This document shows, in pieces, positions 18,012-26,658 of a stretch of 64,000 nucleotides of DNA. The notes beneath the pieces were generated by a model, which had not been told where the DNA came from, searched no databases, and saw only the letters and a program-made list of their open reading frames with translations. The translations under genes were made by a program, and so were the position numbers. Location of the stretch: positions 62,001 through 126,000 of the forward strand of contig NZ_LKBT01000007.1 of assembly GCF_002699985.1 (NCBI RefSeq), read 5' to 3'. The DNA is from Pseudomonas sp. ICMP 561. Its GTDB lineage: Bacteria; Pseudomonadota; Gammaproteobacteria; Pseudomonadales; Pseudomonadaceae. How positions within the stretch are numbered: the first letter of the stretch is position 1; each line of letters begins with the position of its first letter.

Positions 18012-19589
18012 TCAAATCGATAAGCTGTGAGTTCGCTGGTTATCCACTCGCCGCTTCAACAAAACAATCACCAGTCCGACCCCAAACCCCAGCGCCACAA
18101 TCTCAACGCTCGCGCGCTGCCAATCCCCGGCATTGAGGTAGCGACCAATATGCTGCCCTGTTGTGCAAAAATTGAGCAGCGGCAGGCATAAGCACAGTAT
18201 TGCGGCGATGGTCAGTTGCTCGGCCCACGCCTTGCTGACCGGTCGACACAGCGCATGACCCAACGTCACCAGCCAGATCAGCAGAAAGCTGCGAACCTCC
18301 CATGTGGCTCGGTCCGCCATATCCACCGGTATGAACCGGTTGGCATAGAAATATCCAATACACGCCACGCCAATGCCCGCAATGCTCGCCACGTTAAACG
18401 CTTCGATACAACGGTAAACCCTGGCAGTCGCGGTGCCGAATTCTCGCTGACTCTTGTTGCGTCGCTTGATGGTGAACAGCAGCGTACCGGTCGCCATCAT
18501 CGCCATGCCAAGCAACCCGCTGACGAAGTACAGCCACTTCATGCCCCAGCCACCCAACTCGGCAAAGTGCAGTGAACGCAGTACGCCGTAGATCTGATCG
18601 CCCAGCGACAGGGTTTCCGGCAGCGGCTTCTGGACCTGCAAAGTCGCGCCCGTTATACCGTCAAACAGCACGCTGGCTTGCGGCGTGAACAGTGTCTGGG
18701 AAGGGTGAGCTTCATCGTGGCGACCCATCACCCGGACCGTAGCCTTCTGCGACTCCGGGTTCTGCACCAGTAGCATGCGTGCGTCCTGGCCCGTCAGGGT
18801 TTGCGCCTGTCGCAGAAGCGAGGGCCAATCAGTCGCGGTGTTTTCGGTCTTGTCGATAGAGCCTGCTTTTCCCGACAGCTCCGACTGAAATTGACTGTAG
18901 GCATCCGGGCTGGAACTGTAAGCCGCTTGCAGAGGCCAGGGCATGTAACTGGTATAGAAAACGGCCAGCCCGGTGTAGGCAATCATGATCAGAAAGGGCA
19001 GGGTCATGACCGCCGTGGCGTTGTGTGCGTCGAGCCAGGAGCGCAGACCTTTGTCAGGTCGGAAGGTGAAGAAATCCTGGAATATTCGCCGGTGGATCAC
19101 TACGCCAGACACCAGCGCAACCAGCATGCCCACGGTCAGCCAGCCCACCAGCCAGAAGCCCAGCACCGGCAGGTGCAGCATGTAGTGGAACGACATGAAA
19201 TGGCGTCCGCCCTCGGTTTTCCGTGCGATGCCTCTAGGAAGTATTTCGCCGGTTTCAGCCGACAGCGAAACCTGCTGAAGGGTCGACCCCGAACGCCACG
19301 CCACTTGTAGGGCCTGGCCCGGATACTGAGGGAATTCGACCCGCCAGAATCGGGCACCGGTTGCGTGTTCAAGCAGGTAATGCTCGGCATAGCGCGCAGC
19401 ACCCGAAATGTCACTGGTGGGCGCGTTTTGGTCGACTGCAACCAGTGGCTGCGCTTCCATCCAGCGCGTGATGGGTTCCCGGAAAACGCTCAACGTGCCG
19501 GTCAGGAAAATCGCACACAACAACCATCCACACACCAGCCCGCACCAGGTGTGGAGCCACGACATGGACTGGCGGAATTTACCTTTCAC
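18012..19589 (-). CDS. PepSY-associated transmembrane protein (siderophore/iron-uptake partner)
   Basis: A 525-residue inner-membrane protein. The GTG at 19589 gives VKGKFRQSMSWLHTWCGL, the usual family start; no clear Shine-Dalgarno precedes it, and frames further upstream run into a REP element. The first membrane helix carries the HTWCGLVCGWLL motif, a PepSY periplasmic stretch follows, then three or more helices, including FHYMLHLPVLGFWLVGW and the C-terminal group. Family members are encoded with TonB receptors and are thought to act in periplasmic iron-siderophore reduction or release. It is downstream of the receptor on the same strand. Confidence 0.88.
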   Translation of the reverse strand: MKGKFRQSMSWLHTWCGLVCGWLLCAIFLTGTLSVFREPITRWMEAQPLVAVDQNAPTSDISGAARYAEHYLLEHATGARFWRVEFPQYPGQALQVAWRSGSTLQQVSLSAETGEILPRGIARKTEGGRHFMSFHYMLHLPVLGFWLVGWLTVGMLVALVSGVVIHRRIFQDFFTFRPDKGLRSWLDAHNATAVMTLPFLIMIAYTGLAVFYTSYMPWPLQAAYSSSPDAYSQFQSELSGKAGSIDKTENTATDWPSLLRQAQTLTGQDARMLLVQNPESQKATVRVMGRHDEAHPSQTLFTPQASVLFDGITGATLQVQKPLPETLSLGDQIYGVLRSLHFAELGGWGMKWLYFVSGLLGMAMMATGTLLFTIKRRNKSQREFGTATARVYRCIEAFNVASIAGIGVACIGYFYANRFIPVDMADRATWEVRSFLLIWLVTLGHALCRPVSKAWAEQLTIAAILCLCLPLLNFCTTGQHIGRYLNAGDWQRASVEIVALGFGVGLVIVLLKRRVDNQRTHSLSI

Positions 19590-19617
19590 GATTGGGTTCG
19601 CTGATTTGAAGCAAATT

Positions 19618-19707
19618 CTGTAGGAGTGAGCTTGCTCGCGATAGCGTCCTGGCTGGCCGTGATTTGCCAACTGAAAGAACGTATCGCGAGCAAGCTCACT
19701 CCTACAG
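19618..19707. repeat. REP doublet, GAGCTTGCTCGCGATAGCG family
   Basis: Arms begin ctgtaggagtgagcttgctc and end with the complement at 19707. It is nearly identical in its arms to the doublet at 8296-8385. It lies between the receptor stop and the PepSY gene and could attenuate or process that transcript. Confidence 0.9.
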
Positions 19708-19749
19708 GGGAAGTGTTCGCCCCGCGGTAGGGTTTTGCCCGGGCTTTAA

Positions 19750-22203
19750 TCAGAAATCGCCCCGCAGCGTGAACATGTAGCTGCGAGGATCGCCGAACAG
19801 GTTCGAGCGGTCGGTGGCCACGGCGGTGGTGTAGTAGCGACGGTCGAACAGGTTTTCGGCGTTCAGCGAAACCTTCCAGTGTTCGTCCAGCTTCCAAGTG
19901 GCGCGGGCATCCCAGATGGCGTAACCCTGGCTGCCGAAATCCAGTCCTTCAACAGCGGCCTTGTAACCGGATTGCGCTGAAACACCGCCACCGATGGTGA
20001 GGCGATTCCAGACTCCTGGCAGGTTGTAGCTGGTTTGCAGGCGCAGCATGTGTTTTGGGGTTTCGTAGGCGACTTCGACCTCTGCGGTGTTGCGCAGCAG
20101 GTTGTAGGTGTAGCCGCCGAATACTTGCCAGCCCGGGAGTACTTCGCCGCTGGCTTCGATGTCGATGCCTTTGCTGCGCTTGATGGCTCCGTTGATGTAG
20201 CAGACGCCGTCGACATCTGTCTCGGTGCAGCCGATGTTTGAAGGGTCTGCGATCGCGACATTTTCCTGCTTGATATAGAACAGGGCCATCGACAGGTTCA
20301 GGCGTTTATCAAACAGCTCACCCTTGATGCCTGTTTCATAGTTATCACCTGTCGAGGGTGACAGTGGTGCGCCGCTGGCATCGACATAGTTACCCTGAGC
20401 GTTGAAGATTTCCGCGTAGCTCGCATACCAGGACCAATTGTCGTTGATGTCGTAGATCAAGCCCGTATAGGGCGTTACTTCGCGGGTGACCTTCGAGTTA
20501 TAGGGAAGGGCGCCACCTTTATCGACATCGTAGGTGTAGTCATACCAACTGGCTCGCCCGCCCAATATCAAACTCAGCTCTTGGGTAAGGCGCAGTCGTG
20601 TATTGGCATAAACGCCCGAACGCTCTTCGGTCATGTCGATGTCCGTCATCCATGCAGGCCGGGCGGGTTTCGCGAAGGCGTGGTGATCAACGTTGAAGAC
20701 ATCGGTGGGGATTGTTGGCCTAAAAGTGACCGTCGATTGCTTGGTATTGGCCTCTTGCCGAGACCAAGTCGCACCCACAGTCACTTCATGGGTCAGCCCG
20801 AACGCATCGAAGTTGCCATTCAAATGGCTGTCCAGCCCGGTGCTTGCCACCTCATCCCGGCGGAACAACACCCTGCGAAAAGTCGAGCCTGCGTTGGTAA
20901 CAGGGCTGATTGCGCCCTGGGCATAAGCAACCTGCTGATCAAACCCACCCTCCGAATACGTCATCGACGTCGTGTTGCTCCAGCGATCATTGAAGCGATG
21001 CTCAACCTCGGCAAACACCTCGCTCATGTCGCTCTCGTGACGGTTCCAGTCCTGCACCAACGAGGTGGAGCGGGAGATATCCAGCGAGTTGCCATTGCTG
21101 TAGCGCGGCAGTCCGTAAATCGAATAGCCGTTGATGACGTTTTCCTGATGACGCAGGCTCAGGGTCAGCGTGGTGTCGTCATTCACATCGGCTTCGACAA
21201 TCCCGTACATCAATGGCGTGCGGGTGTCCCGTTCGTCAATGTACGAGCCGCTGTCCTCGTAAGCGGTGACCATGCGACCGCGCACCGTGCCGGTATCATT
21301 GAGCTTGCCGCTGGCATCGAGGTCCATGCGGTAGCGGTCCCAGGAGCCTGCGCTGGCCTGTACCGTCAGTTTGTTCTCCGCAGTTGGACGTTTGCGCACC
21401 AGATTGACCGCGCCGCCAGGTTCACCCGCACCCACCAAGAGTCCGGAAGCACCGCGCAATACCTCGACGCGGTCGTAAATAGCGGTATCAGGTTTCATCC
21501 AGCCGGTGATCTGGTAGCCCTGACCCGGCACGCCATCAATCAAAAAACTTTCAGCCAGCAGCGAGAAGCCCCGCGAGGTGTAAACGTGGCCGCCGAAGTT
21601 GCGGTACTGAAAAGTAATACCGGGCGTCTGCTCCAGTACCTTGTCGAGGCTGGTAAGTTTCTTGTCGTCCATCAGCTGTCGAGTCATGACGCTGACCGTC
21701 TGCGGTGTTTCCCGCAGGCTCAGGTTCAGTTTCGAGGCGGTGCTGCTTCCTCCCGTGGTGTAAGACCCTGTCCCATCGGTGGTCGTCCCGAGTTGGCCCG
21801 CCGCATTCACATTAGTGGCGCCCAGCACCATGGCGGAGTCGCCCGAAACCGGCAGTCTTTCCAGCACCACGGTGCGTTCGTCCAGCAGGCGCCAAGTGAA
21901 ACCGCTGCCCTTTAGCAGCGTGTCCATGGCCTGGCCCAGTGTGTACTTGCCCTGCAACGCCTTGGTGCGCAGTGCGCCTACGTCGCTGGAGTTGAATATA
22001 AGACGGACGTTGGCCTGATCCGCAAGCTGAGTCAGCGCCTGATCCAGGGATTGCTCCGGCAGCTTCAGATCAATACTGGTCGATGTGTCAGCGGCCATCG
22101 CAGTGAGCGGCATCAAGGGCAGGCTGCCAGCCATGGTCAACATCAGCGTCAGGGTCAACGTGCGACCGCTGACCGGAGCAAAGAACTTGGAAGGTGCCTG
22201 CAT
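19750..22203 (-). CDS. TonB-dependent siderophore receptor with STN signalling domain
   Basis: An outer-membrane receptor of about 817 residues from the ATG at 22203 (MQAPSKFFAPVSG), with a signal peptide to about AMA-AD. In order: STN domain (LKLPEQSLDQALTQLADQANVRLIF), plug domain (RETPQTVSVMTRQLMDDKKL, ITGWMKPDTAIYDRVEVLRG), and a 22-strand barrel ending in ...YMFTLRGDF with the C-terminal aromatic. The STN domain talks to a FecR-type protein, encoded divergently at 22988. An alternative ATG lies at 22242. Substrate is probably a ferric hydroxamate or pyoverdine-like siderophore; the sequence does not decide which. Confidence 0.93.
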   Translation of the reverse strand: MQAPSKFFAPVSGRTLTLTLMLTMAGSLPLMPLTAMAADTSTSIDLKLPEQSLDQALTQLADQANVRLIFNSSDVGALRTKALQGKYTLGQAMDTLLKGSGFTWRLLDERTVVLERLPVSGDSAMVLGATNVNAAGQLGTTTDGTGSYTTGGSSTASKLNLSLRETPQTVSVMTRQLMDDKKLTSLDKVLEQTPGITFQYRNFGGHVYTSRGFSLLAESFLIDGVPGQGYQITGWMKPDTAIYDRVEVLRGASGLLVGAGEPGGAVNLVRKRPTAENKLTVQASAGSWDRYRMDLDASGKLNDTGTVRGRMVTAYEDSGSYIDERDTRTPLMYGIVEADVNDDTTLTLSLRHQENVINGYSIYGLPRYSNGNSLDISRSTSLVQDWNRHESDMSEVFAEVEHRFNDRWSNTTSMTYSEGGFDQQVAYAQGAISPVTNAGSTFRRVLFRRDEVASTGLDSHLNGNFDAFGLTHEVTVGATWSRQEANTKQSTVTFRPTIPTDVFNVDHHAFAKPARPAWMTDIDMTEERSGVYANTRLRLTQELSLILGGRASWYDYTYDVDKGGALPYNSKVTREVTPYTGLIYDINDNWSWYASYAEIFNAQGNYVDASGAPLSPSTGDNYETGIKGELFDKRLNLSMALFYIKQENVAIADPSNIGCTETDVDGVCYINGAIKRSKGIDIEASGEVLPGWQVFGGYTYNLLRNTAEVEVAYETPKHMLRLQTSYNLPGVWNRLTIGGGVSAQSGYKAAVEGLDFGSQGYAIWDARATWKLDEHWKVSLNAENLFDRRYYTTAVATDRSNLFGDPRSYMFTLRGDF

Positions 22204-22296
22204 TTCAATCGTCCGTATTGAAGAGTGGTGGTGACACGACATGAGAATTATTCGCGCCCACCCCAACGACGAATCATCCCCACCAACCTTGCCGTC

Positions 22297-22315
22297 GATT
22301 ATTGAAATAATTTTT
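22297..22315. promoter_or_regulatory. Weak Fur-box-like sequence near the receptor promoter
   Basis: An AT-rich block (gattattgaaataattttt) in an otherwise GC-rich gap matches the 19-base Fur consensus at about 12 positions. It lies about 95 bp upstream of the receptor start on the minus strand. Tentative. Confidence 0.35.
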
Positions 22316-22356
22316 ATTCGCGTGACGCCGATAGATCAAAACCGGCCTGGCGGGGA

Positions 22357-22375
22357 GATATTGATGATAACTGTT
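22357..22375. promoter_or_regulatory. Candidate Fur box upstream of the ECF sigma gene
   Basis: The sequence gatattgatgataactgtt resembles repeated GATAAT hexamers, with two five-of-six matches in a row. It lies about 45-65 bp upstream of the sigma factor start. Fur control of FecI-type sigma genes is well known, so this is a reasonable inference. Confidence 0.5.
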
Positions 22376-22420
22376 CTCAGTTGAGATAGGATGCATGCCT
22401 TACCAGCCGGGGCAGTCCGA

Positions 22421-22939
22421 ATGTCTGTTTCACCCAACTCAAATCACTTGCTGACAGTCTTTCAGGAGCATTACAGCGACCTGTTGGCCTTTCTCGCACG
22501 TCGTCTGGGGAATGTGGAAAAGGCCGCTGATGTGGCCCAGGACACCTACTTGCGGCTGGCAGGGTTGTCCGATACGGCGCAGATTCTGGAGCCTCGGGCC
22601 TTTGTATTTCGGGTGGCGGGCAATCTGGCCATTGATCGTTTACGTCAGGAACAACGGCGCTCTGCATTGCAGGCCGATGACCTGGATGAGGACTTCTGCG
22701 ACCCGATGGCATCGCCGGAACGCTCGTTTCTGGCGACCGAAGCCGTGGAGCAGCTCGACAAGGCGCTGCACCTCTTGCCAAGCAATGCACGGCTGGCGTT
22801 GTTGCTCAATCGCCTCGAAGGCATGACCCACGCGCAGATCGCTACACGTCTGGGGGTATCGGAAAGCTCGGTGGGCAAATACATTGTCCAGGCCATGCGC
22901 CATTGTCGGGATTGGCTACGCCAGTCGGAGTGCATTTAG
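22421..22939 (+). CDS. ECF sigma factor, FecI/PvdS-like iron-starvation group
   Basis: A 172-residue extracytoplasmic-function sigma factor. Region 2 includes LLAFLARRLGNVEKAADVAQDTYLRL and FVFRVAGNLAIDRLR; region 4 includes LEGMTHAQIATRLGVSESSVGKYIVQAM. The ATG at 22421 gives MSVSPNSNHLL; an in-frame start at 22391 is less likely. It probably drives expression of the divergent receptor gene when ferric siderophore is bound. The fecR-type gene follows after 48 bp. Confidence 0.93.
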   Translation: MSVSPNSNHLLTVFQEHYSDLLAFLARRLGNVEKAADVAQDTYLRLAGLSDTAQILEPRAFVFRVAGNLAIDRLRQEQRRSALQADDLDEDFCDPMASPERSFLATEAVEQLDKALHLLPSNARLALLLNRLEGMTHAQIATRLGVSESSVGKYIVQAMRHCRDWLRQSECI

Positions 22940-22987
22940 AATGAGCAAGATGCACTCTCCACTGGCGGCTTCTTTGAGCCCATCACC

Positions 22988-23959
22988 ATGACCGAGCCTA
23001 TGAACCACGCGATGCCCAACGTTGAGCTGGAAGATCAGGCCATTGAACAATGGGTGCGGCTAACCTCGGGCAGTGCCAGTGAATCGGAGCACGCCGCGTT
23101 CGCCCGCTGGCGCCAGCAAAGCCCTGCGCATGAAGCCGCCGCCAGGCTGGCCGAACAGATGTGGCAGGCCATCCCGAAGACCCGGACCGCTGAAGTCTTC
23201 GTGCCCCCAGCCCCGCCGCAGCGCCGTCCTTTGCGTTGGGTCGCACTGGCTGCCGGACTGGGCGCGTTGGCGCTGACCAGTTTTACAGAACCTGTTCAGG
23301 TCTATTTCGCCGACCACACCACCGCAGTCGGCGAGCGCAAAATGCTCACCCTCGAAGACGGCAGCCAGGTCTGGATGAACAGCGCCACAGCGTTGTCCGT
23401 GCATTACTCGGCTAACCGTCGCGACATCAGTCTGCTCAAAGGCGAAGCACTGTTTCAAGTTAGCAAAGACGCCAACCGGCCCTTCGTTGTCCAGGCCTCT
23501 GGCGGCAGCGTGCAGGCTGTTGGCACCCGCTTTGACGTCGACCGCCAAAGCCAGCGTGTCCGCGTCGGCGTCACCGAAGGTGAAGTCAAAGTCTCTTCAG
23601 GCGGCGAAGCCGTCCCCCTGAAAGTGGCCCAGCAACTCGAGTTCGAAAGCGGCTCACCTCCTTCCACCACCAGCCCGTTGGACACCACCACCGCGGCCGC
23701 CTGGCAACGCGGCAAACTGATCTTCAACAGCCGCCCGCTGACCGAAGTCTTCGCCGACATCGAACGCTACATGCCCGGCTCACTGGTCGTCGCGGGCACC
23801 TTGCCCGACACCGCCGTCAGCGGCGTATTCAACCTCGACGACGTACCCGGCATGCTCAACGTGCTGTCCCAAACCCAGCCCGTGCGGATCTATCAACTGC
23901 CTTGGTTGACCGTGGTGATGAATGGCGAGGCGGTGAAAGAGGTTAAGGTGGGGATTTGA
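22988..23959 (+). CDS. FecR-type transmembrane sigma regulator
   Basis: A 323-residue protein. Cytoplasmic N-terminal part with the FecR_N/DUF4880 pattern (AIEQWVRLTSGSASESEHAAFARW), one membrane helix at about residues 79-98 (WVALAAGLGALALTSF), and a periplasmic FecR domain (VGERKMLTLEDGSQVWMNSATAL...GEVKVSSGG). It relays the receptor STN signal to the sigma factor encoded just upstream. Start at ATG 22988; a second ATG at 23000 is possible. A short inverted repeat (gaggta/tacctc, 23962-23981) follows the stop. Confidence 0.92.
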   Translation: MTEPMNHAMPNVELEDQAIEQWVRLTSGSASESEHAAFARWRQQSPAHEAAARLAEQMWQAIPKTRTAEVFVPPAPPQRRPLRWVALAAGLGALALTSFTEPVQVYFADHTTAVGERKMLTLEDGSQVWMNSATALSVHYSANRRDISLLKGEALFQVSKDANRPFVVQASGGSVQAVGTRFDVDRQSQRVRVGVTEGEVKVSSGGEAVPLKVAQQLEFESGSPPSTTSPLDTTTAAAWQRGKLIFNSRPLTEVFADIERYMPGSLVVAGTLPDTAVSGVFNLDDVPGMLNVLSQTQPVRIYQLPWLTVVMNGEAVKEVKVGI

Positions 23960-24199
23960 TGGAGGTAGTACTTATTACCTCACTGTGTAGCGGTGAATAG
24001 CCTCAAACTGTGCCCTCGACTATGCCTCCAGTGTTTTCTCTGAGGACTGACTAATCTGAAGCCCTGCATCGTAGGAGGGTATGGGAGCAGTAAATGACCT
24101 TTATCACTATCTTTTCGGGAGCCAACTTTGCTGCTGTATCCGTCAGTGGAAGCAAATCTTCGGCAAACTCCGCTCGTCTGAAGCCAGGGAGGTGGAGGC

Positions 24200-25276
24200 A
24201 TGGCATTTGATCGATCGCTCCCATACAACGATTTGCCATTGTTGCCTCCAAGTGTTGAGTTGGAGACTCGGGCAGTATTGAAACAAGCAATTGCTGCCAA
24301 TCGAGCACTGGCGAACCTGCGGGGTCTGGCTGCGCGCATTCCAAACCAAGGGTTGTTGATAAATAGCATCGTATTGCAGGAAGCGCGGTTGTCTTCGGAA
24401 ATCGAGAACATCGTGACGACGAACGATGAGTTGTATCGTGCGGATGCTGATGCGGATGGCAAAGCCGACCCTCACACCAAAGAAGTGCTGCGTTATCGCC
24501 AAGCGCTTTATCTGGGTTTTCAATCACTGAAAGATCGTCCTCTGAATACCAATCTTTTCATCGAGATTGTGCGCTTGATTAAACAGGTAGACCTGGATAT
24601 CCGTGCCGTTCCCGGCACTGCTTTGAAAAATGACTCGGGTGATGTCATCTACACGCCGCCGGAGTCACCAGCCAATATTCGCGATCTGCTTGGCAACCTT
24701 GAGCAATTCCTGCATGCCGAGGATGATCTGGATCCGCTAGTAAAAATGGCAGTGCTGCATTACCAATTCGAAGCGATCCACCCGTTTTCTGACGGTAATG
24801 GTCGTACCGGCCGCATCCTCAACCTACTTTACCTCGTGGACCGAGGCTTGCTCGACATTCCGGTCTTGTTTCTGTCTCGCTACATTATTGCCAATCGACA
24901 GGACTACTACCGAGGTCTGCGACTGGTCACGGAAGAGCAGGATTGGGAGAACTGGATTCTGTTCATGCTTCGGGCAGTTGAGAGCACAGCGCAACAGACG
25001 TTTGATCAGGTCACTCGTGTCCTCGCCTTGATGGAAGTAGTGCGTGAGCAAGTCCAGCGCGATGCGCCGGGAATCTACACCAAGGATTTGGTAGAGCTGA
25101 TTTTTCGTCAGCCTTATACAAAAATTCAGTTCGTAATTGATCTTGGTTTAGCCAAACGGCAGACCGCCTCAGTCTACCTGCAGACCCTTGCCAGAATGGG
25201 AGTGCTGCGGGAGCACAAAGCGGGCAGGGAAAAGTACTACATCAATGACGCCCTACTGAATGAGCTTACGCTCTGA
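24200..25276 (+). CDS. Class II Fic-domain AMP-transferase (SoFic-like)
   Basis: A 358-residue protein expected to AMPylate a target hydroxyl using ATP. An N-terminal Fic_N region contains an autoinhibitory helix with the [S/T]xxxE[G/N] motif (S65...E69-N70 in LSSEIENIV), placing it in class II. The Fic core holds the complete catalytic motif HPFSDGNGRTGR with H194 as the base. The C-terminal third resembles a winged helix (QFVIDLGLAKRQTASVYLQTL). The ATG at 24200 has a ggaggtgg Shine-Dalgarno. There is no adjacent antitoxin gene, as expected when inhibition is intramolecular. Target unknown. Confidence 0.92.
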   Translation: MAFDRSLPYNDLPLLPPSVELETRAVLKQAIAANRALANLRGLAARIPNQGLLINSIVLQEARLSSEIENIVTTNDELYRADADADGKADPHTKEVLRYRQALYLGFQSLKDRPLNTNLFIEIVRLIKQVDLDIRAVPGTALKNDSGDVIYTPPESPANIRDLLGNLEQFLHAEDDLDPLVKMAVLHYQFEAIHPFSDGNGRTGRILNLLYLVDRGLLDIPVLFLSRYIIANRQDYYRGLRLVTEEQDWENWILFMLRAVESTAQQTFDQVTRVLALMEVVREQVQRDAPGIYTKDLVELIFRQPYTKIQFVIDLGLAKRQTASVYLQTLARMGVLREHKAGREKYYINDALLNELTL

Positions 25277-25278
25277 AA

Positions 25279-25295
25279 TGTCGATGCAATCGACA
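25279..25295. promoter_or_regulatory. Palindrome, copy 1, at the Fic gene stop
   Basis: TGTCGAT-GCA-ATCGACA, a perfect 7-bp inverted repeat starting 3 bp after the Fic stop codon. The same arms recur at 25349-25365. Dyad spacing and exact arm conservation with a different centre suggest a protein-binding site. The first arm pair overlaps the terminator stem that follows. Confidence 0.55.
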
Positions 25296-25322
25296 CGTCA
25301 CATGAACGTGTCGATTTTTTTC
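25289..25322 (+). terminator. Intrinsic terminator of the Fic gene
   Basis: A 10-bp perfect stem ATCGACACGT / ACGTGTCGAT (25289-25298 and 25306-25315) with a 7-base loop, followed directly by a run of seven T and then, after cg, another seven T. Its left stem shares bases with the palindrome at 25279-25295. Confidence 0.85.
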
Positions 25323-25348
25323 GTTTTTTTAAACATGTTTTTATGATG

Positions 25349-25365
25349 TGTCGATTTGATCGACA
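25349..25365. promoter_or_regulatory. Palindrome, copy 2, downstream of the Fic gene
   Basis: TGTCGAT-TTG-ATCGACA, identical in both arms to the palindrome at 25279-25295, with centres 70 bp apart. It lies about 250 bp upstream of the XRE gene, in a 341-bp gap that otherwise shows only the terminator and AT-rich sequence. Confidence 0.55.
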
Positions 25366-25617
25366 CTTTGGCTTGGTAGTTTCTTATTAATCCTGATGCA
25401 AAGTCTTAAAAATAGCGGCTTCCTCAATGGTATGAGTTCCGGTGCTTTGTAAGAATCTTCCGTCAGCCTTTTACGTAATCAACTACGCCTCCCATAAACC
25501 CTCTCCCCGAACGCGCCTGCTCACTCCCGCTAATTTCTCCCTCCGATAGATGCTGACGTACCGGTCACCTGCTGGCTCAGCATCTGCTTCTGGAAGAACT
25601 AACGGTTGGAGTAAGCC

Positions 25618-26511
25618 ATGCAGCGCATACAAGAATTACGCACCACTTTAGGCGTGCCGATGGCCGATTTTGCCAAGGCACTGGGCGTGTCTGAACAGGT
25701 TATCGGGCAGTGGGAAAGCGGCGAGGCTGAGCCCGGCGTTCCGGCCTTGAGAGATATCGCCACGCTGCTGGGCACCAATGTTGATGACCTGATGGACTTC
25801 GCCACCAGCGGTCGAAGAATCACCTCCCAGCACTGGGTACCGGGCGACGATGCCATCTTTGACGGATTCTGGGGCCGCATGGGTTTGCTGCTTCCCGGCG
25901 AAACCAATTGCACCTGGTATCCCGTTACCTTCGCGGAATATTCCCAGATTACCGACTCGCTGAGCATTGAGCATGCAGAGCCACAGTGGTTGGTGGTCAG
26001 CACCCTGAACAACCGAAAACTGCTGCTCAATCCCGCGTTGATCCGACGCATCCGCCTGCTCGACGACGCCGCAGACCGCCCGGAAGACGATGCCTGGCAA
26101 CTCGGCTGGGACAGCGAACAAGGCCTGACACCGGAGCTCTATCGCGCGCTTGGTGAATACTTCACCGACGAACTTGCGTTCGACACCAACAACTCACCGG
26201 TGGCCCAACAGGTGATCCATACGCTGATCGCCCAACATGATCTGACCAGCGCGAAAGTCATGCACTTGATCAGCGATACCCACGTCCATCTCGCAAGCGG
26301 CACAACCGCCAACGTGCGCGCCGCCAACGCCGACATCTACAACCTCGTGCTGGACGCCTACGCGGGCATGCCGCTGGGCATCAGCCTGAGCACACGGGAT
26401 TCGGAAGAAGAAAACCACTTCTCGCCGTCGCAAGTGGCGTTGGTGGACATCCCGCTGCTTCAGTATCAGACGGCGGAGATTGAGGCATCGGCGGAGATGG
26501 AGGGCGTCTGA
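25618..26511 (+). CDS. XRE-type helix-turn-helix protein
   Basis: A 297-residue protein with a Cro/CI-like HTH at residues 1-62 (IQELRTTLGVPMADFAKALGVSEQVIGQWESGEAEPGVPALRDIATLLG). The rest, about 230 residues, is acidic and contains no enzyme motif that I recognise; it includes a segment rich in LLNPALIRRIRLLDDA. The ATG at 25618 follows ggag. The gene is alone between the Fic gene and a REP element. Whether it binds the palindromes upstream is unknown. Confidence 0.8.
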   Translation: MQRIQELRTTLGVPMADFAKALGVSEQVIGQWESGEAEPGVPALRDIATLLGTNVDDLMDFATSGRRITSQHWVPGDDAIFDGFWGRMGLLLPGETNCTWYPVTFAEYSQITDSLSIEHAEPQWLVVSTLNNRKLLLNPALIRRIRLLDDAADRPEDDAWQLGWDSEQGLTPELYRALGEYFTDELAFDTNNSPVAQQVIHTLIAQHDLTSAKVMHLISDTHVHLASGTTANVRAANADIYNLVLDAYAGMPLGISLSTRDSEEENHFSPSQVALVDIPLLQYQTAEIEASAEMEGV

Positions 26512-26553
26512 CGTAAGACCGGGCCGGCCGGTCCTACAAGATGGACGCAGATC

Positions 26554-26646
26554 CTGTTGGAGCGAGGCTTGCCCGCGAAAAAACGATTGCGAGGTGTAGC
26601 TGACCCACCGAGTCGACTGATTCGCGGGCAAGCCTCGCTCCAACGG
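26554..26646. repeat. REP doublet, GCGAGGCTTGCCCGCGA family
   Basis: Arms ctgttggagcgaggcttgcc and complement, ending 26646. A lone REP half (ggccggccggtcctacaag) lies just upstream near 26521. The same family occurs at 52163-52272 and, decayed, at 36982-37070. Confidence 0.9.
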
Positions 26647-26658
26647 GAAAGGGGCTAA

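Noticed and set aside
24081..24199. Small plus-strand frame upstream of the Fic gene
   Set aside because: It continues into the Fic gene in another frame, is cysteine- and tryptophan-rich, and has no sign of selection.
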